DNA from: Chlamydiota bacterium
GTDB taxonomy: Bacteria; Chlamydiota; Chlamydiia; Chlamydiales; JAAKFR01
NCBI GenBank assembly: GCA_021772455.1
Contig: JAJFLY010000004.1
Span: 18,157 to 82,156 of the forward strand
Length of the DNA: 64,000 bases
Direction of reading: 5' to 3'
This document shows, piece after piece, positions 28,829 to 36,633 of this stretch (within the stretch, counting starts at the first letter, position 1; each line of letters begins with the position of its first letter). The position numbers were made by a program, and so were the translations under genes. The notes below the pieces were generated by a model. The model saw only the letters and a program-made list of their open reading frames with translations, had not been told where the DNA came from and ran no database searches.

Positions 28829-29262
28829 CAGCTTTTATTGCATGTGCGGCACGCGTCGAGGCTCCATCTGCCAGGCCCGAAGCTATAAAATGCTAAAAGT
28901 CCCCCATAGATCGTGAGGTTTTTTAGAAAAATCGAGAGCTGAAGAGCCATCTCTTGTCCCGAATAATTCCAAAATCCGTGAAAAAGCAACGTTGTAGGAA
29001 GGAGAAAAATCATCAAAATCCAAATTGCCGTGCGCGTGAACCATCCGAGCAGAAGGAGGATGCCTCCAACCAACTCCATTACAAGTCCAATAGCAATAAA
29101 GATTTCAGCCCCAGAAATCCCAAAACTCCTCAAGCTATTGGCAGCTTCTTCAAAGGCGACAATTTTGCCAACGCCTGCTAAAATAAAAATTAAACTAATT
29201 AGCAGACGCCCAAAGAATGGGGCTGCTCCGTGTGTACAGCGAGGCTCGTGGCAGCAGGTCAT
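28825..29262 (-). CDS. DoxX-family membrane protein with Cys-rich termini
   Basis: A 145-residue four-helix membrane protein of the DoxX family (RLLISLIFILAGVGKIVAFE, IFIAIGLVMELVGGILLLLG). DoxX proteins are linked to redox stress. Unusual here are MTCCHEPRCTHG at the start and DACRTCNKSC at the end, which together hold seven Cys and two His and could bind a metal or make disulphides. GGAGG precedes the ATG. It is first in a unit with lnt and the lpx genes. Confidence 0.75.
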   Translation of the reverse strand: MTCCHEPRCTHGAAPFFGRLLISLIFILAGVGKIVAFEEAANSLRSFGISGAEIFIAIGLVMELVGGILLLLGWFTRTAIWILMIFLLPTTLLFHGFWNYSGQEMALQLSIFLKNLTIYGGLLAFYSFGPGRWSLDACRTCNKSC

Positions 29263-29323
29263 ATTAAATTCCTCCGAAGTTGCATAATTCCTATTGAATC
29301 AAGTATCATCTTTCTAACATAAA

Positions 29324-30463
29324 ATGAAACTATCTTTCCCTGAATACCATTTGTTCCAACTCTTGAGGAGGTTTGATAACCAACACCTGCCACTCGACTT
29401 ATTCCTAAGCCAGTATTTTCGCGCCCATAAACAACTAGGCTCAAAGGACCGGCGCACAATTGCGCAGGCAGTGTATGGCATGAGCCGCTGGCAATCGCTT
29501 ATCGATTTTCTGGTAGAAGGGCAGCCTTCTTGGGAAAAAAGGTACGCTCTTTTTCGCTGCTTTCAACCCGATCAGTACCTCTACGTCAACTCGATCCCCT
29601 TACATACACGCGTCAGTTTTCCCGAGGAGCTCTTCTCCCTTCTCGTTGAAGATTATGGAAAAGAGAAGGCGATTCGTCTCTGTCAAATTTGTAACACCGA
29701 AGCTCCTGTTGTGGTTCGTGCAAATCCATTGAAAATCACGCGCGATGCGCTGCTTAAACGCTTTGTGGAAATAGAATTTGACGTGACACCCTGCAAATAC
29801 TCCCCCTTCGGGATTCAATTTAAACACCGCGCCCCTCTTATCGCCCTTCCCGAGTTCAAAGAGGGGCTATTTGAGATTCAAGACGAAGCTAGTCAATGTG
29901 TTGCGCGCTTGGTGAATGCTCAACCAGGAGAGCGAGTACTTGACTACTGTGCGGGGGCAGGAGGAAAAACACTTGCCTTTGCCCATCAGATGGAAAACCA
30001 GGGGCAAATTTACTTGCATGACATTCGCCCCTATATTCTCGAACAGGCCAAAAAACGTTTGAAAAAGGCTGGTATACAAAATGCCCAATTCCTCCACCCC
30101 AAACACCCTCACCTTGAAACGTTAAAGAAAAAACTCGATTGGGTGCTTGTCGACGCTCCTTGCACTGGAACGGGAACCATGCGGCGTAATCCCGACCAAA
30201 AGTGGAGATTTTCGCACGCTCTGCTCGACCAGCTCATCGGTCAGCAACGGATGATCTTTGAGCAAGCATTGAGTTATGTAAAGCCCGGTGGCCATATCGT
30301 CTATGCAACCTGCTCCCTCTTACATGCTGAAAATGAAAAACAAGTAGCCCATTTCTTAGAAATCTACAATTTGGAAATGGTTGGCGATCCGTTTGTCTCG
30401 CTTCCAAGTTACGAGGGTATGGATGGTTTTTTTGCAGCATCCTTCAAAAAAATGGACGCCTAG
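29324..30463 (+). CDS. RsmB/NOL1-type rRNA (cytosine-5) methyltransferase
   Basis: AdoMet-dependent RNA m5C methyltransferase of the Sun/Fmu group. Motif I is RVLDYCAGAGGKTLAFAHQM, motif IV DAPCTGTGTMRRNPDQKW, and motif VI with the catalytic Cys VYATCSLLHAENE. The N-terminal helical part resembles the NusB-like region. 379 residues. It matches fmu (CT553) of C. trachomatis in type and neighbours. Its end overlaps the convergent carboxypeptidase gene by 20 bp. Confidence 0.88.
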   Translation: MKLSFPEYHLFQLLRRFDNQHLPLDLFLSQYFRAHKQLGSKDRRTIAQAVYGMSRWQSLIDFLVEGQPSWEKRYALFRCFQPDQYLYVNSIPLHTRVSFPEELFSLLVEDYGKEKAIRLCQICNTEAPVVVRANPLKITRDALLKRFVEIEFDVTPCKYSPFGIQFKHRAPLIALPEFKEGLFEIQDEASQCVARLVNAQPGERVLDYCAGAGGKTLAFAHQMENQGQIYLHDIRPYILEQAKKRLKKAGIQNAQFLHPKHPHLETLKKKLDWVLVDAPCTGTGTMRRNPDQKWRFSHALLDQLIGQQRMIFEQALSYVKPGGHIVYATCSLLHAENEKQVAHFLEIYNLEMVGDPFVSLPSYEGMDGFFAASFKKMDA

Positions 30464-31706
30464 GTGCCCGTTTTTTTCTTAAGCGCCACATAAAGACCAA
30501 GATACATACTACACCCCCAAGAAAAAGGGCTTTCTTCTGCTCACAAACGCGATGCCATAAAGTCGGCTTAAGATCCTTATAAGCAAATAATTCTGTCTCC
30601 TGAACCACATTCCCCCTCTCATCAACCACCCGGACCATTCCCACAAGATCGCCAGCATGAATGGGCAGGGGGGGAATCTCCCAGTTGACAGAGGCTTTAA
30701 TAGCACACTCCTCGGCTGGGTAATAGTCGTAGAATAGACCATCTGGGAGCATTGTTTTGAGCCTACGGCGAGCCCCCGAAACCTGCGTCGTAAGATCACA
30801 CACTCCCTTCTTTAGCAAATGACGGCGCATCTTGGGTTCATTAAATGCTGTCTCAAATAGCTTAGTCACATCACGATATAATCCACTTCGATCTTCACGG
30901 TAACCAAGAGCCACGGCAATCAGGCAACGGCCATTCTCTTCAGCTGCCGCAACTAAATTTTTTCCAGCAGCTTGCGTCATTCCCGACTTTACACCAATTG
31001 CTTTTGGATAGGCGAGCGAACCTTTGCGCACCAGAAGGTTTGTTTGGACAAATGTTCTCTCATGCTCAAAATTGGTGCGTGGACACGTGTAGCGTTTCAT
31101 AGCAACAATTTCTCTAAAGACCGGATTTTCCAATCCTTTTTTCGCCATTAAAGCTAAATCATAAGGAGTTGTGAGATGTTCGGGGTGATGCAAACCGTGA
31201 GGGTTTTTGAATGAGGTATGGAGACAGCCGATCTCTTTTAAATAGAGATTCACCTCTTCCATAAAGTTGGGAATCGTTCCCCCAACTCCATGTGCCACAA
31301 TGTTTGATGCATCATTTGCCGAGTGAACCAACATTCCACAGAGCAAATCATAGAGGGGAAGTTCCTCCCCATTTTTAATCGCTACGTGGGTGCTGCCCGT
31401 CTCTATCCAGTGAGGAGGGCTGCGATAATTAGAATCGCGTTTTGCCTGCGGAGAGATCGAAGCTGTGCACTCACGCGTAGCAGTGAATGTTTTTTCAAGC
31501 TGATCACCACAACACTCTAGAGCGTAAAGCGCTGTTGCTATTTTAGTTGTGCTTGCGGGCGCCTTGGGCGTGTGCGCTTTTTTCTCATAGAGGATCATCC
31601 CTGTTTTGGCATTGATAAGGATCGCCCCTTCTGCCCCCATATCCACTTCAAGCTGTTTAGCTTGAAGAGAGGCAAAAAGAAGCACTATTGGGAGAAGCCA
31701 TTTCAT
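30444..31706 (-). CDS. dacF: D-alanyl-D-alanine carboxypeptidase (PBP5/DacF type)
   Basis: Periplasmic serine peptidase trimming peptidoglycan stem peptides. The active-site motifs are SxxK in APASTTKIATALYAL (Ser52, Lys55), SxN in HSANDASN, and KSG in GVKSGMTQAAGKN. A signal peptide (MKWLLPIVLLFASLQAKQ) leads it, and a C-terminal membrane anchor (ALFLGGVVCILVFMWRLRKK) ends it. 420 residues. Placed as in C. trachomatis near fmu and the anti-sigma gene. Relevant to the small peptidoglycan ring used for chlamydial division. Confidence 0.9.
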   Translation of the reverse strand: MKWLLPIVLLFASLQAKQLEVDMGAEGAILINAKTGMILYEKKAHTPKAPASTTKIATALYALECCGDQLEKTFTATRECTASISPQAKRDSNYRSPPHWIETGSTHVAIKNGEELPLYDLLCGMLVHSANDASNIVAHGVGGTIPNFMEEVNLYLKEIGCLHTSFKNPHGLHHPEHLTTPYDLALMAKKGLENPVFREIVAMKRYTCPRTNFEHERTFVQTNLLVRKGSLAYPKAIGVKSGMTQAAGKNLVAAAEENGRCLIAVALGYREDRSGLYRDVTKLFETAFNEPKMRRHLLKKGVCDLTTQVSGARRRLKTMLPDGLFYDYYPAEECAIKASVNWEIPPLPIHAGDLVGMVRVVDERGNVVQETELFAYKDLKPTLWHRVCEQKKALFLGGVVCILVFMWRLRKKRAPRRPFF

Positions 31707-31760
31707 ATTAGGCGCAACTATAACAAAATGATGCGTTCCCTACAATTTTCAAAATTCTCA

Positions 31761-31790
31761 TTGACAGACCCCCGAAAAACCCTCTAAAAT
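31761..31790 (+). promoter_or_regulatory. Sigma70-like promoter
   Basis: TTGACA at 31761-31766 and TAAAAT at 31785-31790 with an 18-base spacer, 22 bases before the ATG of the small acidic protein gene. The -35 is a perfect consensus. A G-rich GGGGGGGAGAG stretch near 31800 may act as ribosome site. Confidence 0.65.
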
Positions 31791-31812
31791 ATAGCCTTGG
31801 GGGGGAGAGTTT

Positions 31813-32241
31813 ATGGAACCTGTTGATCTCGAAAAAGCTTTTGATTGCTACATGAGTGATTTACCACGCCATGTTCCCGATGGGGTCGTAGAAGTTGACT
31901 TGAATTTGTTGCAAGAGCTTGGGCTTCTAATTTGTGACAACGAAGACCCTGAAGAGATATCCGATTCACTCACACAGAATTTTTTTGTCATCGAATCTGC
32001 GGACAAACTCACCCTATTCAATGATAAATTTTCCATCTGGATTGCTCCTAAAATGGAATATGAGACCCCGACCACCTACACGCTTATTGCCCTTAATGAA
32101 CAAGAGAAACCCAATCTAGAGCTGGTCTTCACCACATCTGGAGTCTACAACCACTCTAGCCTAGTTTTAAGAATCTTAGAGAAGTGTTTAGAGCAGATCG
32201 AAGAGAACGAAGAAGAGCTTTGCCGCTTTAAAGAAGATTAA
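31813..32241 (+). CDS. Small acidic protein, CT550-like by position
   Basis: A 142-residue acidic protein I cannot assign. It is cytosolic by sequence, with an alternating helix-strand pattern (ELVFTTSGVYNHSSLVLRIL) ending in a Glu-rich helix (CLEQIEENEEELCRFKED). Size, acidity and the helix-flanked sheet resemble type III secretion chaperones, but no motif proves it. A near-consensus promoter precedes it. In C. trachomatis a hypothetical gene, CT550, lies between rsbW and dacF, as here. Confidence 0.6.
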   Translation: MEPVDLEKAFDCYMSDLPRHVPDGVVEVDLNLLQELGLLICDNEDPEEISDSLTQNFFVIESADKLTLFNDKFSIWIAPKMEYETPTTYTLIALNEQEKPNLELVFTTSGVYNHSSLVLRILEKCLEQIEENEEELCRFKED

Positions 32242-32338
32242 ACCCAAAAACTAGAGATCAGTTACTGATCTTGAAAAAGAACGAACTCCGCTTCTATAAC
32301 ATCTGTTTCACCTTTCTCTACTCCCTTAAGCAGGAGCA

Positions 32339-32860
32339 TTAAGCATACCACCACCAATGAGATTTAGGCGCATTTTGGGGAATTTCACTCCATGCGATAT
32401 CAGCACTCTCTTTTCGCTCTTCAAGATAAGTTTGTATTCCCGGATCCTCTAATTTCCCAACAACATGACCAAACAAAAAATTAAATGCCTCGATATTTGT
32501 TTTAATTTTACATGCAAATACCCAACCACTTATTTCTGGACTTATGTTTTGAAGTTTATAATACATGTGGCTAACATATTCCTTATTAATAAACTCAAAG
32601 ATAGTGGATATGGAAGACTCATAATCTAAGGTGAAAATTTTAGCTTCTTCTTCATGGTTTTGGAAATAGTCAAAACAAAGACTTCCTACAGTGTCCATAA
32701 AAGTCTCTTGAGCTATTTCAAGATCAAAGCCTCTAATTCCTTTGCCCCACTCATCTGCGGACTCAAGCATTTTTTTTAACTTGGCAAGGTATTCTGGATT
32801 TTGATCTTTAGGTATTATGTTCACGCCAGAAAACTTAGCCTTCCCAGCAAACTTTTTCAA
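32339..32860 (-). CDS. Hypothetical protein
   Basis: A 173-residue protein with no recognised domain, no signal peptide and no membrane segment. It is rich in aromatic residues and ends in SHWWWYA. Start MKKFAGKAKFSGVNII. It lies between the small acidic protein (convergent) and the anti-sigma-like gene. No chlamydial counterpart comes to mind; it may be lineage specific. Confidence 0.55.
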   Translation of the reverse strand: MKKFAGKAKFSGVNIIPKDQNPEYLAKLKKMLESADEWGKGIRGFDLEIAQETFMDTVGSLCFDYFQNHEEEAKIFTLDYESSISTIFEFINKEYVSHMYYKLQNISPEISGWVFACKIKTNIEAFNFLFGHVVGKLEDPGIQTYLEERKESADIAWSEIPQNAPKSHWWWYA

Positions 32861-32893
32861 GATAATTTCATGTCTATAGCAATCGAATAAAGA

Positions 32894-33328
32894 CTAGGAA
32901 AGGTTGAATGCGAGGCGTAAAATATTGTGCTTCCCCTCTCGCTGATAAGAGACCTCATCGATCGTTTTGCGAAGAAGAAAAATTCCCATCCCTCCAACGC
33001 GTCTCTCCAGGACAGGAGTATCAAACTGAGGGTTGATCGTAACGTCTATGGGATTAAATGGAATGCCATAATCACGCAAAATGATTTCAAACCGCTGCCC
33101 TTTTTTCTGACAGACAACCTCGAGTTTGCCCGATTTTTTTCGGTAAGCGTAAGAAATAATATTCACAACCGCCTCTTCACAGGCAAGCTCCATTTTAGAA
33201 ATCAAGGATGCAGGAACTTCATGAACTTGTGCTTGCTCACGTATATAATCCATAATTTCCGAAAGAGAGTTAAGGGAAGCACTAAACTCCATAAAAGGGA
33301 GTGTAAAGACTTTGTCCTTTACCAACAA
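32894..33328 (-). CDS. rsbW: RsbW-like anti-sigma factor/serine kinase
   Basis: A 144-residue GHKL ATPase domain (HATPase_c_2). The N-box is seen as SKMELACEEAVVNIISYAY, and the G1/G2 region as ILRDYGIPFNP and ERRVGGMGIFLLRKTID. Proteins of this kind bind sigma factors and phosphorylate their antagonists; in Chlamydia RsbW (CT549) belongs to an unusual partner-switching system. No antagonist gene is next to it. Overlaps the LptE-like gene by 10 bp. Confidence 0.85.
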   Translation of the reverse strand: MLVKDKVFTLPFMEFSASLNSLSEIMDYIREQAQVHEVPASLISKMELACEEAVVNIISYAYRKKSGKLEVVCQKKGQRFEIILRDYGIPFNPIDVTINPQFDTPVLERRVGGMGIFLLRKTIDEVSYQREGKHNILRLAFNLS

Positions 33329-33870
33329 TGGTTGACATAGCTAACAATTTTTTCAGCCAAAAGTGAGTAGAGTGGAGGGGTCGCTGCATCTTGAGCGAGG
33401 GTATGCATTTCAAGCTGCCCAAGGGAAAAGTCATGAAAATCGACATTACTGAGATCGGGCTCAAAATCATAGGTTAACGAAGAGGTCACCTCGCACGGCC
33501 CTAAGATGCATTCACCCGTACAGCGATCGATCAAGGCTACCTTCGCTGTCATCGTTAATCTAGCTTCATTTGATACGACGATATCTTTGAAACCATCGTC
33601 CTCTTTGTCATCAGGGGCGTAGGCAAAGCCTATATTCGTATCGCGAGGGGGTAAAAGGCAAACCTTTAAGACAAGATCAGAACCGTAAGAACGGTAAGCA
33701 AGGGCGCCGCTTGTTGTGAGGGAACGAATCAACGCAGTCGTCAAAACCCCTTCATTGTCTCCTTCAACATAAGGAACACACACTGAACAGTAACGCTCCG
33801 CAATATCACCTCTACCGAATCGATAGCCACATGAGGGAAGAATAAGGAGAAAGCAAAGAAGGAGCTTCAT
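33319..33870 (-). CDS. LptE-like outer membrane assembly lipoprotein (CT548-like)
   Basis: A 183-residue predicted lipoprotein. It begins MKLLLCFLLILPSCGYRFGR, with a lipobox ending at Cys14 followed by the GYRF start typical of LptE, the LPS assembly lipoprotein. The rest fits the single alpha/beta domain of that family (TTALIRSLTTSGALAYRSYG; LTMTAKVALIDRCTGE). CT548 of C. trachomatis occupies this place. The LptE role is inferred from the N-terminus and size. Confidence 0.6.
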   Translation of the reverse strand: MKLLLCFLLILPSCGYRFGRGDIAERYCSVCVPYVEGDNEGVLTTALIRSLTTSGALAYRSYGSDLVLKVCLLPPRDTNIGFAYAPDDKEDDGFKDIVVSNEARLTMTAKVALIDRCTGECILGPCEVTSSLTYDFEPDLSNVDFHDFSLGQLEMHTLAQDAATPPLYSLLAEKIVSYVNHCW

Positions 33871-34811
33871 CTTTTTGCAAGAGTTTTATTCAAACGCTCT
33901 TGGCATTTTTGAGCGGCTCTTGTATCAGGATATTTTTGAATCGCATCCTGGTAGTAGATCTCGGAGGCATGAGGTTTTTTCTTGCGCTCATAGAAACGCC
34001 CTGAGTCATAAAGACTACCGGCGTACACTTCCTGCATAGCAAGGAGGTTATCTTCAGCCGATTCAACCCGATTATCCCCAGGAAAACTCTTACCAAATTT
34101 AGTAATATTCACTTTTGCCAAAGAAATGAGATCGGGGTTTTGCGACTCGAGAACACTTTTCTCATGATAGATCTCGGAGATCTTTACATAGCTTTCTGCA
34201 GCGAGCGTATGTTTTGGAAATCCGCGTACTAAAGCCTGCAAACACTCGATACATTCACGATATTCCCGTCTCTTTTGCAGAATTTCGGATTTTGCATAGA
34301 GCGCTTGAGCTGCTAGTTCTTTCCCAGGCAATGCGGCGATGATTTCATCCAACAAGAGAAGAGAATCCCCTTTGCCCGACGCCCATCTCGGAAGTTGAGA
34401 AATGCCAAACAAATGCTTTTTCATCCCTTGCCGGTAGTAATCAGCAATCTGGTACTTAAATTCAAAAACCTTCTCAAAATGCTTTAATTTACCGCTTGAG
34501 CTCAAATACGTATCAAATAGACGGTTTGCAACGTCTAGATCTGCTTTAAAATAGTGGCAAATGCCCGAGTAGAAAATCGAATCTCCATAAAAAGGTGATT
34601 CCGGAAAGTTTTCAGTTACAACCATAAAATTGAGAAGAGCCTCCTCCCAATCATTTTGGTAAAGAGCCTGATATCCCCTGTCATAATGTTCTTGTACAGA
34701 AGCATCAGGGATATATTTCTCATCAACCCATCTCCCATCCACCTGAATAAAACCGGCGAATCCCGAAAGTGGAAGGATTAGAAAACAGATGAGTAAAATA
34801 GACCGTTTCAC
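33867..34811 (-). CDS. TPR-containing BamD-like envelope protein (CT547-like)
   Basis: A 314-residue exported protein with a signal peptide (MKRSILLICFLILPLSGFAG) and repeated TPR-type helices, for example DRGYQALYQNDWEEALLNFM followed by VVTENFPESPFYGDSIFY, and RECIECLQALVRGFPKHTLA. The spacing after small residues is that of BamD/YbgF proteins in outer membrane assembly. Overlap of 4 bp with the LptE-like gene and then rsbW gives a three-gene unit. CT547 is the positional match. Confidence 0.65.
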   Translation of the reverse strand: MKRSILLICFLILPLSGFAGFIQVDGRWVDEKYIPDASVQEHYDRGYQALYQNDWEEALLNFMVVTENFPESPFYGDSIFYSGICHYFKADLDVANRLFDTYLSSSGKLKHFEKVFEFKYQIADYYRQGMKKHLFGISQLPRWASGKGDSLLLLDEIIAALPGKELAAQALYAKSEILQKRREYRECIECLQALVRGFPKHTLAAESYVKISEIYHEKSVLESQNPDLISLAKVNITKFGKSFPGDNRVESAEDNLLAMQEVYAGSLYDSGRFYERKKKPHASEIYYQDAIQKYPDTRAAQKCQERLNKTLAKR

Positions 34812-34897
34812 AAAAATTTCTCTCTAAATAAATGTCGTTCTGAATCATACTGATGGAGACTAGTTCCTGTCAATTACGAGGACACATAAACCGAACC

Positions 34898-35818
34898 ATG
34901 AAAAAATATTTAGTGACGGGCGGCTGTGGGTTTATCGGTTCCCACCTTGCCCATCTTTTATTAAAGCAAGGCGCTGATGTCGTTATTCTTGATGATCTTT
35001 CGTCAGGAAAAAAAGAGAACGCTCCTGTGGATGCAGAACTCCTAATCGGTTCCATAACTGACTCCAAATCTGTAGAATGTGCACTCAATAATGTGGATGG
35101 TGTCTTCCATTTAGCGGCGGTCCCCTCCGTTCAAAAATCTCTTGAATCTTGGCACGCCGTCCATGAAATCAATAGCAGCGGGACGATCCTGTTATTTGAA
35201 GCTTTGACAAAATTGCAAAAAAAAATCCCCCTGATCTACGCTTCATCTTCCGGTGTTTATGGCAGCTGCTCGCAAATCCCCATACCTGAACATGCACCAG
35301 CAGCCCCCCTCTCCCCTTATGGTATCGATAAACTTTCGGGAGAGTGGCATGCGAAAATCTTATGGGATCTCTTTCAAATCCCAACCATCTCTTTTCGCTT
35401 TTTTAATGTCTTTGGTCCCCGCCAAGACGCCTCTTCTCCCTATTCGGGAGTGATCTCACTTTTTTCAGAGTGTATCACAAACGACTCCCCTATAAAAATT
35501 TGTGGCGATGGGGATCAAATGCGCGATTTTATCTATGTGGAAGACATTGTCCGTGCGATGGCACATGCTATGAACTCGCCCATGCAGGGATCTAAAATCT
35601 ACAACCTTTGCACTGGATGCGGGACAAGAGTGAATGAACTCGCAAATTTAATGGAAAAAATTGCTAGCTCCCCTATAAAAAGAGAGTACATCCCTGCTAG
35701 AAAGGGTGAAATTTATGCCTCAATAGGCGATCCTACGGCAGCAAAAATCAATCTGCAGTTTCAACCCGAATATTCTCTCGAAGAGGGACTGCGTAACTTA
35801 GTATTATCATGCGTTTAA
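34898..35818 (+). CDS. NAD-dependent epimerase (UDP-glucose 4-epimerase-like)
   Basis: Short-chain dehydrogenase/reductase of the extended type. The NAD motif GGCGFIG is at residues 8-14, the catalytic tyrosine motif is SPYGIDKLSGE, and the serine triad member is in IYASSSGVYG. ATG at 34898 (MKKYLVTGG) is chosen over 34853 because the longer start places 15 extra residues before the Rossmann fold. 306 residues. Not part of the C. trachomatis gene run, so an insertion. Substrate probably a UDP-sugar. Confidence 0.85.
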   Translation: MKKYLVTGGCGFIGSHLAHLLLKQGADVVILDDLSSGKKENAPVDAELLIGSITDSKSVECALNNVDGVFHLAAVPSVQKSLESWHAVHEINSSGTILLFEALTKLQKKIPLIYASSSGVYGSCSQIPIPEHAPAAPLSPYGIDKLSGEWHAKILWDLFQIPTISFRFFNVFGPRQDASSPYSGVISLFSECITNDSPIKICGDGDQMRDFIYVEDIVRAMAHAMNSPMQGSKIYNLCTGCGTRVNELANLMEKIASSPIKREYIPARKGEIYASIGDPTAAKINLQFQPEYSLEEGLRNLVLSCV

Positions 35819-36633
35819 TTTTTTCTCTTTTAACCTATGCAGGAATCACCTACGGCGGGTGGTCCGCCTACCAACACATTCCCCAAGTGCGAGAGATTGC
35901 CCAGAAAACTTTAAATAAAAGCGACTTTTGCACCCTCGAGATTCGCTACACTGCCGACGAGATCATGCGGGTCAATAAAGATCAACTCCTCAAAGGGAAC
36001 GGCTACTCCTATCTTGAGCCACAGCTTCTCTACTACCCTTACGTACTAATGGATGTAAAATACTCTAAAGATAGAGCGACCACAACTGAAGGAACGCTCC
36101 TGTGGGGATTGACCGACGGTGAGATGATCACCAACACCACAACATGGGAAAAAACACACGGCTTTGAAGATTGTCTGCTTTCAAAAGCCGATAAAAACGA
36201 TTTTAAGGTAATCAAAGCGCTCGTCGAAAACAGTGGGGCTATCGACCGAGAGAAACTTTATAACCACTTTAATGTCGATCACGACATTCTCGATGATTGG
36301 ATCGACAGTTGTCGCGAGAAGAAGTTGATTGTGATCAGCGGCAACAAATTCCGCCTCCACTTTGCAGCTCCCCGAATCGAAATCCAACCTACAACCCTTC
36401 TCAACCAAGCACTTGTTTCTCAACCAGCCAAATACTCATCAAAAGTGAATAAGCAGTATTCCCCTTCACAAATTGGAAAATTGGCTCAGATTGCATTTGG
36501 GGGAGATTTTACGATACGCAAAAGCACCGAGGTCTTTCTGCCTGTTTACCGGATCGGCATTCAAAACCCTGATGGCTCAACACGCTCGGTTTATGTGAAT
36601 GCGCTTAACGGAAAGCTCACTTCGCTGCGCTAA
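35809..36633 (+). CDS. Hypothetical exported/anchored protein (CT546-like by position)
   Basis: A 274-residue protein with an N-terminal hydrophobic segment (MRLIFSLLTYAGITYGGWSA) that is a signal anchor or signal peptide. The rest is soluble and contains a helix-turn-helix-like stretch (NSGAIDREKLYNHFNVDHDI) and a C-terminal beta region ending GKLTSLR. Function unknown. It overlaps the epimerase by 10 bp. In C. trachomatis an uncharacterised gene, CT546, adjoins dnaE, as here. Ends overlap dnaE tail-to-tail by 17 bp. Confidence 0.65.
   Translation: MRLIFSLLTYAGITYGGWSAYQHIPQVREIAQKTLNKSDFCTLEIRYTADEIMRVNKDQLLKGNGYSYLEPQLLYYPYVLMDVKYSKDRATTTEGTLLWGLTDGEMITNTTTWEKTHGFEDCLLSKADKNDFKVIKALVENSGAIDREKLYNHFNVDHDILDDWIDSCREKKLIVISGNKFRLHFAAPRIEIQPTTLLNQALVSQPAKYSSKVNKQYSPSQIGKLAQIAFGGDFTIRKSTEVFLPVYRIGIQNPDGSTRSVYVNALNGKLTSLR

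Noticed and set aside
32255..32271. Hairpin AGATCAG-TTA-CTGATCT as a terminator
   Set aside because: Stem is perfect but short, and no U-run follows in either direction.
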